Positions 7,103-13,745 of a stretch of 13,813 nucleotides of DNA are shown piece by piece (within the stretch, counting starts at the first letter, position 1; every line of letters starts with the position of its first letter). A model generated the notes under the pieces. That model was not told where the DNA came from. It saw only the letters and a list, made by a program, of their open reading frames with translations, and ran no database searches. Source of the DNA: Ga0077527 sp050250695 (GTDB taxonomy: Bacteria; Pseudomonadota; Gammaproteobacteria; Burkholderiales; SG8-41); contig JBFWOE010000079.1 of the NCBI GenBank assembly GCA_050250695.1, positions 1 to 13,813 on the forward strand. The letters are read 5' to 3'. The translations under genes and the position numbers were made by a program.

Positions 7103-8500
7103 TTACGCCGTCAGCAGTTTTGACAGCACGCTGGCGTCGGGCAGCTTCTCGATGCCCATCACCGCGTCGCGCAGCTCGGCCACTCGCGCTTTCGGCAGCG
7201 CCTTGACCGCGAGTTTCTCGAATTTCTCGATGATTTCGTCATCCGACGCAAAATGTCTCTCGCTGCCGCGTGCGGCCTCGACGGTGCGTTTCATCACTGT
7301 GCCGTCGTGGAGATGCAACTCGACATGTACCTTGTGGCGCATCTTGGCGCCCAGCGCGGTGATTGCCGGGTCGTGGAGAACCTCGACCTTCTTCGACAGC
7401 GCGATGCGCTGCGGGTCGGCGACCATGGCCTCGGTGAACTGGTCGACGAAGCAGTCGTTCTCGATCAGCCAGGCGGCGATGCAGTACGGCATGTTGAGCT
7501 GCGCCGAGGTCAGGCCCTGCGGTTCGTACGGCCAGCCGACGTGGTGCACGGTGACTTCGGAGCCGTGAACGATGACTTTCTTCACGTCGTCGTGGGTGAA
7601 GGGGCGTTCACGACGCATGTCGCGCAGCGCGTCCAGCGTGGTGTGGTTGGTGCCGACGCAGGCGTAGAACTTCAGTGCGATGCCCATGGTCTGCCACACA
7701 TCGCCCAGGCCCGCGGTGAGTTCCTTCAGGTTGAACTTGTCGGTGGACTGCGACATGGTCGTGCAGAAGCCGCCGTATTCGCTTTCCAGCACGTTGAGGA
7801 TGCCGGTGAAGCCGGCTTCGGCGAACAGCGCGCCGTAGAGGCCGGACTGCGAAGAGCGGCCGGCGTGCATGCGCTTCACCATCGCGCCGAACTGCGCCGC
7901 CATCAGGCCCGCGGCCTGGGTGCCGGCAATGCCCAGCGCGTGCACGGTTTTGTCGACATCCAGTTTCAGTCCGCGCGCGGCGCCTGCGGCGGAAGAGAAC
8001 ACGCCCAGTGTCGCGCCCGAGTGCCAGCCCGAGGCGATGTGCGAAGGGCCCATGCACAGGCCGACGCGCGGGCCGATTTCGTAGCCGGCAACTGAGGCGG
8101 TCAGAAACTCCCTGCCGCTCATGCCCGGTTTCATTTCGGTGATGGAAATCAGCGCCGGCAGCACCACTGCGCCGACATGCAGCACCCCGGCACGGTGCAC
8201 GTCGTCGAGTTCGAAGCCCTGCACCTGTGTGCCGTTGACCAGCGCGGCGTGTGGTGCCGAGAGTTTTTTGCTGGTGCCCCAGACGCTGCACTGGCGTGTG
8301 GCATCGATGCTCTCCAGTTTGTCCTGCAGTATGCGGCACCATTCGAGGTCGGCGCCGTAGAGCGCGCAGCCCAGCGAATCCAGCATCAGCAGCTTGTTGC
8401 GGTGGCGGACTTCTTCGGGAATTTTTTCGTAGGTCAGCCCGGAGACGAATTGAGCGATGCCGCGGGTGTAGGGATTGTCGCTGGTGGATTGTTTGGCCAT
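7103..8500 (-). CDS. MmgE/PrpD family protein (second copy)
   Basis: A 465-residue cytoplasmic protein of the MmgE/PrpD superfamily. It shows LLMLDSLGCALYG (37-49), GFELDDVHRAGVLHVGAVVLP (95-115), SGWHSGATLG (157-166), GAMVKRMHAGRSSQSG (205-220), GFTGILNVLESEYGG (230-244) and KFYACVGTNHTTLDAL (277-292). Putative active-site positions by analogy with cis-aconitate decarboxylase are His108, His160, Lys209 and Lys277. The position matching the decarboxylase's last histidine is Val282, while His286 a few residues on is shared by all three copies. It resembles the copy at 8573-9985 more than the one at 5725-7095. The ATG at 8500 has only a weak, distant GGAG; an AT-rich spacer lies upstream. The substrate is not known. 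The family call is secure, the chemistry is not. Confidence 0.93.
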   Translation of the reverse strand: MAKQSTSDNPYTRGIAQFVSGLTYEKIPEEVRHRNKLLMLDSLGCALYGADLEWCRILQDKLESIDATRQCSVWGTSKKLSAPHAALVNGTQVQGFELDDVHRAGVLHVGAVVLPALISITEMKPGMSGREFLTASVAGYEIGPRVGLCMGPSHIASGWHSGATLGVFSSAAGAARGLKLDVDKTVHALGIAGTQAAGLMAAQFGAMVKRMHAGRSSQSGLYGALFAEAGFTGILNVLESEYGGFCTTMSQSTDKFNLKELTAGLGDVWQTMGIALKFYACVGTNHTTLDALRDMRRERPFTHDDVKKVIVHGSEVTVHHVGWPYEPQGLTSAQLNMPYCIAAWLIENDCFVDQFTEAMVADPQRIALSKKVEVLHDPAITALGAKMRHKVHVELHLHDGTVMKRTVEAARGSERHFASDDEIIEKFEKLAVKALPKARVAELRDAVMGIEKLPDASVLSKLLTA

Positions 8501-8524
8501 GAGGCTGGGTCTTTCTCCGGGAGG

Positions 8525-8567
8525 TTCTATAAAATAATAAATAAAATCAAATACTTATGATTGTTTC
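8525..8567. other. AT-rich spacer between two MmgE/PrpD genes
   Basis: The 72-base gap between the first and second MmgE/PrpD genes contains a 43-base stretch with only 6 G or C bases, in strong contrast to the surrounding coding DNA. It may hold an internal promoter for the downstream genes (a TATTAT -10-like hexamer is on the minus strand at 8534-8539, but no convincing -35 lies at the right distance), an unstructured leader that aids translation, or an RNase-sensitive processing site. No hairpin with a T-run was found. It is the longest gap inside the apparent six-gene operon. Confidence 0.4.
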
Positions 8568-8572
8568 ATGAG

Positions 8573-9985
8573 CTATTTCGGCAGGCTTACTGCAGCGCCG
8601 ACGATGATCGCCAGCTCATTGATGTCGGCGAGCTGTTCGCAGCGATCCACGGTCGCGATGATCCGTTCGGCATCGGTTTTCGCCATGCACGGCGCGACGA
8701 CGTTGCGGAACTTGTGCACCACTTCCTCCGGCGCCAGCGGGTTTTCCGGGCTGCCGCGGCGGTGCAGCGCCAGTTTCTCGAACACCTGGCCCGAGCGCGC
8801 GGTGATCTTCACGCGCGAGGCGTGGCGGAACGGCGCGCCCATCTTCTCGATCTCGGGATCGACATGCGCGCTGATGCGCGAAATGAAATCGAGGATCTGC
8901 GGGTCGGCGAGCCGTGCTTCGCGGAACTGTTCGGTGAAGGCCGCGCCGTCGAGCGCGATCACCGCCATGCCGTAGTAGAGGTTCATCTGCGCCGCGGTGA
9001 CGCCCTGCGCCTTGTATTCCCAGGCGCAGTGCACGTGGGTCATCGGCGACAGCCCGGTTTCGACTTTTGCGATTTCGCCGGCCTTGAGGCCATGCTCAGT
9101 CATCAGTTCCGACAGTGCATCCAGCGCGCTGTGGATGCTGGTGACGCTGGCATGCGGCTTGTAACCGACATTGAGCGTTTCCCAGGTCTTGCCCAAGCCA
9201 TCAGTCAGACGCGAGGGATTCGGTTTGTCGGAGTAGGTGGCGAGATAACCGCCGTACGGCGCTTCCAGCGCATCGAGGATGCCGGTGAAGCCGCGCGACG
9301 CCAGTTGCGCCGCGTAGACGCCGCTCTGCGCCGCGCGGCCGCTGTGGAAACGCTTGACCATCGCGCCTTCCTGCGCCGCCATCAGGCCACCGGCCTGCGA
9401 GCCGGCCATGCCCAGCGCGTGCTGGAACTGCGTTGCGTCGAGCCCAAGCATGTGCGCTGCAGTGGCAGCGGCGACAAAGGCGCCCGAAGTGCCCTGCGGA
9501 TGGAAGCCGCGGAAAAACAGGCTCATGGTCGCGGCATTGCCGACGCGGTGGCCGATTTCATAACCGGCGACCATCGCCGTCAGCAGATCCTTGCCCGAAA
9601 CCTTGCCGCCTTTGGCTTCCGCCAGGTTCAGCGCCACCGGCGTCGCGATCGAACCGGCGTGGACAATCGATTCCTTGTGGATGTCGTCGAGTTCGAAGGC
9701 ATGGCCCGAAGTGCCGTTGACCAGCGTCGCGAGGGCAGGCGAAGTCTTGCGTCCGAGGCCGATCAGCGTGGCGACCGGTTTTGCGCCTTCGGCATCGGCG
9801 AGTTCGGCGACCTTGCGCGTCCACGGCAGCGTTGCGCCGTAGAGGCAGCAGCCGAGGCTGTCGAGCAGCGAGAGCTTGATGCGCACAACCGCATCGGCGG
9901 GTATGTCTTCATAACGCAGCGCCGCGCCGAAACGGGCGAGGTCGCGTGTGGCGTTGGCCAGCAACGGAGGTTTGTTCGATGACAT
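8573..9985 (-). CDS. MmgE/PrpD family protein (first copy)
   Basis: A 470-residue cytoplasmic protein of the MmgE/PrpD superfamily. Landmarks are LSLLDSLGCCLYG (38-50), HAFELDDIHKESIVHAGSIATP (95-116), FHPQGTSGAF (161-170), GAMVKRFHSGRAAQSG (207-222), GFTGILDALEAPYGG (232-246) and KPHASVTSIHSALDAL (276-291). Putative active-site positions are His109, His162, Lys211 and Lys276; the position equivalent to the last histidine of cis-aconitate decarboxylase is Val281, as in the second copy. The ATG at 9985 lies only 3 bases after the stop of the TcuA-like gene, and its AAAGG ribosome site (9993-9997) overlaps the end of that gene, so the two are almost certainly translated from one message. This tight link makes it the best candidate to act on the flavoprotein's product. 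Family membership is secure; the reaction is not. Confidence 0.93.
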   Translation of the reverse strand: MSSNKPPLLANATRDLARFGAALRYEDIPADAVVRIKLSLLDSLGCCLYGATLPWTRKVAELADAEGAKPVATLIGLGRKTSPALATLVNGTSGHAFELDDIHKESIVHAGSIATPVALNLAEAKGGKVSGKDLLTAMVAGYEIGHRVGNAATMSLFFRGFHPQGTSGAFVAAATAAHMLGLDATQFQHALGMAGSQAGGLMAAQEGAMVKRFHSGRAAQSGVYAAQLASRGFTGILDALEAPYGGYLATYSDKPNPSRLTDGLGKTWETLNVGYKPHASVTSIHSALDALSELMTEHGLKAGEIAKVETGLSPMTHVHCAWEYKAQGVTAAQMNLYYGMAVIALDGAAFTEQFREARLADPQILDFISRISAHVDPEIEKMGAPFRHASRVKITARSGQVFEKLALHRRGSPENPLAPEEVVHKFRNVVAPCMAKTDAERIIATVDRCEQLADINELAIIVGAAVSLPK

Positions 9986-9988
9986 GGT

Positions 9989-11470
9989 TTAACCTTTGGC
10001 GGCCTGGCCGGCGGAAGTACCTGCGAGCTTGCCAAACACCGCGCCTGACACAAGCCCGGTGCCGCTGGCATAGTTGAAATAGAACAGCCCGCCGACCATC
10101 TCGCCGGCGCAGTAGAGGCCGGGAATCGGCAGCTGGTTGGAATCAACCACCTGCGCGGTTTCCTTGTCTATGCGCAGCCCGCCGAAGGTGAAGGTGATGC
10201 CGCAGGTGGTGGCATAGGCGTCGTAGGGCGGGGTGTCCAGCGCCTGCGCCCAGTTCGATTTCGGCGGCTCGATGCCGACCGTGCCCTTGCCGTCCTTGAC
10301 CACGTGGTTGAAGGGCACGTCCTTCATCACCGCGTTGTTGTACTCGCGCACCGTCTTCAGGAAACCCTCGGGATTCACGCCTTCGAGTTTTGCAGCCAGT
10401 TCTTCCAGCGAGTTGGCGCTGACCTTGGTGACGAACTTGATGCGGTATTCAGAGCGCAGCAGCTTGGTGACTTTCGAGTCAAACACCTGCCACGCGAACT
10501 GGCCCGGCTGCTTCAGCACTTCGCCGCCGTACTTGGCATAGGTGAAGGAATGGAAGTCTATGCCCTCGTCGACGAAACGTTTGCCTTCGGCGTTGATCAG
10601 CAGGCCGAAGATGTAGCTGTGTTTCTGGAACTGGTCGCCGACATTGACGTCGCCGAATTCCGGCGCGTAGCGGTCCCAGCCGGTGGCGTGGCAGCCCGAC
10701 CAGTTGCCGTAGGGCGCGGCGCCGATGTCCAGCGCCATCTTCAGGCCGTCGCCGACGTTGTAGCGCGTGCCGCGCACCTTCGCCAGTTCCCAGCCCGGAC
10801 CGAGGTAACGCGCGCGCATTTCCGGGTTGGCCTCGAAACCGCCGCAGGCGAGCACCACGGCCTTAGCCTTGATGTCGAAGGCCTTGCCCTTCTGCCGCAC
10901 GCGCACGCCGCTGACCGTGGCCCCGTCGTAGATCAGGCTGATGGCGCGGGTTTCGTACATGATTTCGATGCCGGCTTTCTGCGCGGCCTTGTCGAGGAAC
11001 TGCACCAGCCCGGCGCCGCCGCCGTTGACCTCGATCGGCATGTTGCCGAAGAACCTGCGCTTGCCGTCGACCACCGCGGACTGGCGGCCCCAGTTGGGCA
11101 CGAACTTCACGCCTTTCGAGCGCAGCCACACCATGGTGTCCAGGCTCTCGTTGACCAGGTACTCCGAGAGGTCGGGATCGGTGCGGTAGGCGGTGAGCTG
11201 GTAAATCTTGTCGAGGAATTCCTCGCGGGTGTTGGTGCCGAAATCGGTGTTGGCGATTTCCTCCGGCGTGATGTCGGTGACGCGGGTGAGATCCTCGACG
11301 GTGTTGTAGGCGAAGCGCATCACGCCGCCGGCAAAGCGGCTGTTGCCGCCGGATTCGTCATCATTGGCGGCTTCGAGCACGGCAACGCGCGCGCCCTGGT
11401 CGTGTGCGGCCAGTGCGGCGCACAGCGCGGCATTGCCCTTGCCGACGATGATGACATCATGGTCTTTCAT
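9989..11470 (-). CDS. tcuA: TcuA-like FAD-dependent tricarballylate dehydrogenase / fumarate reductase-type flavoprotein
   Basis: A 493-residue FAD-dependent dehydrogenase of the succinate dehydrogenase/fumarate reductase flavoprotein superfamily, closest in appearance to TcuA, which oxidises tricarballylate to cis-aconitate. The N-terminal dinucleotide fold (DVIIVGKGNAALCAALAA, 5-22) has GxGxxA rather than the textbook GxGxxG. GGNSRFAGG (41-49), VVLACGGFEANPEM (205-218), EGKRFVDEG (295-303) and the C-terminal FAD segment GLYCAGEMVGG...NYASGTGLVSGAVFG (451-480) follow. TTCGITFTFGGLRID (421-435) is the domain-closing segment. There is no signal peptide, heme motif or iron-sulfur cysteine pattern. 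The arginine that respiratory fumarate reductases carry in the C-terminal segment appears replaced, fitting another substrate. The start is backed by AGGAAAG at 11479-11485, 8 bases before the ATG. It is the first gene of the apparent operon. No TcuB electron-transfer partner is adjacent. The exact substrate is uncertain; 3-ketosteroid dehydrogenase relatives and the CobZ N-terminal domain share the fold. Confidence 0.85.
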   Translation of the reverse strand: MKDHDVIIVGKGNAALCAALAAHDQGARVAVLEAANDDESGGNSRFAGGVMRFAYNTVEDLTRVTDITPEEIANTDFGTNTREEFLDKIYQLTAYRTDPDLSEYLVNESLDTMVWLRSKGVKFVPNWGRQSAVVDGKRRFFGNMPIEVNGGGAGLVQFLDKAAQKAGIEIMYETRAISLIYDGATVSGVRVRQKGKAFDIKAKAVVLACGGFEANPEMRARYLGPGWELAKVRGTRYNVGDGLKMALDIGAAPYGNWSGCHATGWDRYAPEFGDVNVGDQFQKHSYIFGLLINAEGKRFVDEGIDFHSFTYAKYGGEVLKQPGQFAWQVFDSKVTKLLRSEYRIKFVTKVSANSLEELAAKLEGVNPEGFLKTVREYNNAVMKDVPFNHVVKDGKGTVGIEPPKSNWAQALDTPPYDAYATTCGITFTFGGLRIDKETAQVVDSNQLPIPGLYCAGEMVGGLFYFNYASGTGLVSGAVFGKLAGTSAGQAAKG

Positions 11471-11478
11471 TAAATGGA

Positions 11479-11485
11479 CTTTCCT
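11479..11485 (-). promoter_or_regulatory. Ribosome binding site of the TcuA-like gene
   Basis: AGGAAAG on the minus strand, 8 bases before the ATG at 11470, in an otherwise AT-rich leader. It supports the chosen start of the first gene of the operon. Confidence 0.65.
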
Positions 11486-11521
11486 GAAAAATTATTTAAG
11501 CGGGGAGTCGCAGAGGGAGTG

Positions 11522-11551
11522 AATTTAGAGTGGTGCACGTAGATGTGTCAA
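11522..11551 (-). promoter_or_regulatory. Probable sigma-70 promoter of the polycarboxylate operon
   Basis: On the minus strand a perfect -35 hexamer TTGACA (plus-strand 11546-11551) is followed after 18 bases by TAAATT (11522-11527), a four-of-six match to the -10 consensus. Transcription would begin near 11515, giving a leader of about 45 bases that includes the AGGAAAG ribosome site. The placement in the only sizeable gap ahead of the flavoprotein gene makes it the best promoter candidate in the window. No operator palindrome was recognised over it. A weak -10 suggests that an activator may be needed, but this is inference. Confidence 0.55.
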
Positions 11552-11569
11552 TGCGACGCCATTTGGAAT

Positions 11570-11588
11570 GTCCGGGAAAAATCCGGAC
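11570..11588 (-). terminator. Stem-loop directly after the histidine kinase stop codon
   Basis: A perfect 6-base inverted repeat (GTCCGG / CCGGAC, at 11570-11575 and 11583-11588) with a 7-base loop begins at the base after the kinase's TGA on the minus strand. The RNA would form a short GC-rich hairpin. There is no U-tract after it, so it is not a standard intrinsic terminator; it could protect the 3' end, assist factor-dependent termination, or be chance. It lies about 20 bases ahead of the TTGACA promoter element of the next operon. Confidence 0.3.
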
Positions 11589-13745
11589 TCAAACCGGGCC
11601 GAGCGTAAAATAAAAGCATGCCCCATGATTGAGTCGGGCCTCGCACCAGACCCGACCGCCGTGCCGGTGAATGATGCGCTGCACTGTCGCAAGTCCGATA
11701 CCGGAGCCTTCGAATTGATCGGATGAGTGCAGCCGCTGAAAAGCGCCGAAGAGCTTCTCCGCAAATTCCATTTCAAACCCCACGCCATTGTCCCGGACAA
11801 AATAAACCGTTTCATGGCCGTTACGGTAGCTGCCAAACTCGATGACAGGGTCGGGATTTTTGCCTGTGTATTTGAGCGCATTGTCGATCAGGTTCTGCAA
11901 CACACTTCGAATCAGGCCGGGGTCAGCGTTGGCGACAACACCGTCAGCCACGACAAGGCGGGCGCTGTTGGGTGGTCTGTGGTTCTGAAGTTCTTCCCAG
12001 ATTTTGCGAACGGAATCAGAAAGGTTGACTGGCTGGCGGTTCAGTTCCGCACGCCCCACGCGTGACAGCACCAGCAAGCTGTCGATCATTCTGCTCATAC
12101 TGGTGCCGGCGGCCTCAATGCGCTCAAGCATGTGTACTGCTCCAGGCGGGACCTGGCCGCGGCAGTCTTCGAGCAAGACTGAAGCAAATCCGGTCATTGC
12201 CCTTGCAGGCGCCCTCAGGTCGTGTGATACCGAATAGGAAAAAGCCTCAAGCTCGCGCGTCAACTGCTCCAGCTCCGCGGTGCGTTGTTCGACGCGCTTT
12301 TCCAGGTTGGCATTGAGTTCGCTGATCTTGAGCTGGGCTGCCTTGAGTTCGGTGACGTTGATGCCGATGCCCAGCAGCGCGTCAGGATCCTGTGCGGAAA
12401 AGTAGAACGGCAGTCGCAGAATGATGAAGTGCAGGGAATTGCCGTTGCTGTCGGTAGAGGAGTCGTCGTGATCCTCCCGCGGTTTACCTGTAAGACGGAC
12501 TTCCTGCTCGATGCGGTCGGCGGCCGCCGCGGCTGCCGGGGACAATCCGGTTTGCAAAGCGGTCTTCCCGAGCATGTTCTCCGGCGTGCTTTTGCGCAGC
12601 TGGGCATGGGACTGGTTGACCAGCAAATAGCGGCCGGCGCGGTCCTTGACCCAGATGCACAGGGGTATGGCATTCACCAGCTTGCGCAGCAGATGTTCCG
12701 AGTCGCGCAATGCCGATACGGAATTTTCGAGTTCTGCAGTGCGGCTTGCCACCTGCTGTTCAAGCGTTGCATTCAGGTCATGCAGATTCTGCTGGGTATT
12801 ATGCAGATGGGTGATGTCCCTTCCCACGCCGCGGTAGCCGGCAAACCCGCCTGAAGCATCGATCATCGGATCGCCGCTGATGGCAATCCAGTGTTGCCGG
12901 TCCCGTGCATCCTTGAGGCAGAGGATGATTTCCCGGAACGACTCATGCCTGTCGAGCATGTCCTGGTAGGTTTTCCATTCGCCGGTTTCCGGCAGTGCGC
13001 CCGGCAATTCCCAGACGCGTTTTCCAATCAGATCGGCGGGGTCCAGTCCAGTCCTGCTTAACAGGCTGCCGGCCACCCAGGTAAACCGCATGTTGGCGTC
13101 GCGCTCCCAGTACAAGTCCGAGGATATCTCGGTCAAGGCGCGGAACCGCAGCGTATTTGATGCAATGTCACGGTTTTTGCGCAGACGCTCACGGGCGATA
13201 TAGAGCGTTGCGATGACTGTTGCCGAGGCTGCGGAGAGTGTGCCAACCAGGAATTCCAGGGGACGATCTTCGGGAATGACAAACGACTCCGGCAGAAAGC
13301 CGCGGGTTTGCGCCAGATGCAGGAAAAGGATGGCCAGGGCCACGGAAATAAAGGTTGAACCCAGCACGGCAACATTGCCGAAAGTGGCCACGATGGCGAG
13401 GATGGCAAACAGCCAGGGCATGGCCCCTGACATGAGGCCGCCGCCGAGATATGCCCATACCGTGACGCAGCCGATGGCCATGACGCTGGTGATGCTGCGG
13501 ACAAGCACGTCGTTGCCGGTCAGGCGTATGCCCGCCAGGCTGAACACGGGCAGGGACAGGCCAAACCCGAAAAGCAGATATTCGGTTGTAGAAACGTTGC
13601 GGCGGAAAACCAGAAAAAGCAGCAACGTCAAAAACGCAACAGTGAATATGTGCAGTTGTATGCTGATCGAGGAGCGCAGGCTCGCAAGGCGCTCCTCGTT
13701 CAGCCCCGGAATCGGCGGCAGGAATTTGTCGACCAGGGTCTTCAA
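11589..13745 (-). CDS. Membrane-bound PAS/PAS sensor histidine kinase, start uncertain (TTG)
   Basis: A 718-residue inner-membrane hybrid-free sensor kinase. About six hydrophobic helices (31-48, 54-72, 81-100, 109-126, 128-145, 163-183) form an integral-membrane sensor region with no recognisable named family. Two PAS domains follow at about 200-315 (ending GYRGVGRDITHLHN, a PAC-type end) and 350-468 (IPLCIWVKDRAGRYLLVN), each followed by a coiled coil (311-345, 465-500). The HisKA domain has phospho-acceptor His508 in SYSVSHDLRAPARAM, and the ATPase domain has the N box (NLIDNALKY, Asn622), G1 (DNGVGF, 652-657), F box (LFGAFQRLH) and G2 (GSGIGLA, 680-686). All catalytic boxes are intact. 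The first in-frame ATG is far inside the membrane region; the TTG at 13745 gives a full domain, CTG at 13757 is an alternative, and a stop lies at 13770-13772. No clear ribosome site is visible. No response regulator is adjacent in the window. Confidence 0.9.
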   Translation of the reverse strand: MKTLVDKFLPPIPGLNEERLASLRSSISIQLHIFTVAFLTLLLFLVFRRNVSTTEYLLFGFGLSLPVFSLAGIRLTGNDVLVRSITSVMAIGCVTVWAYLGGGLMSGAMPWLFAILAIVATFGNVAVLGSTFISVALAILFLHLAQTRGFLPESFVIPEDRPLEFLVGTLSAASATVIATLYIARERLRKNRDIASNTLRFRALTEISSDLYWERDANMRFTWVAGSLLSRTGLDPADLIGKRVWELPGALPETGEWKTYQDMLDRHESFREIILCLKDARDRQHWIAISGDPMIDASGGFAGYRGVGRDITHLHNTQQNLHDLNATLEQQVASRTAELENSVSALRDSEHLLRKLVNAIPLCIWVKDRAGRYLLVNQSHAQLRKSTPENMLGKTALQTGLSPAAAAAADRIEQEVRLTGKPREDHDDSSTDSNGNSLHFIILRLPFYFSAQDPDALLGIGINVTELKAAQLKISELNANLEKRVEQRTAELEQLTRELEAFSYSVSHDLRAPARAMTGFASVLLEDCRGQVPPGAVHMLERIEAAGTSMSRMIDSLLVLSRVGRAELNRQPVNLSDSVRKIWEELQNHRPPNSARLVVADGVVANADPGLIRSVLQNLIDNALKYTGKNPDPVIEFGSYRNGHETVYFVRDNGVGFEMEFAEKLFGAFQRLHSSDQFEGSGIGLATVQRIIHRHGGRVWCEARLNHGACFYFTLGPV

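Noticed and set aside
8561..9982. Long open frame of 473 codons on the plus strand opposite the first MmgE/PrpD gene
   Set aside because: It mirrors the minus-strand gene almost exactly, is full of Arg, His, Ala and Gly with no recognisable domain, and such antisense frames are expected in GC-rich coding DNA.
10304..11473. Open frame of 389 codons on the plus strand opposite the flavoprotein gene
   Set aside because: Low-complexity composition without motifs, fully covered by a gene with clear FAD-binding motifs on the other strand.
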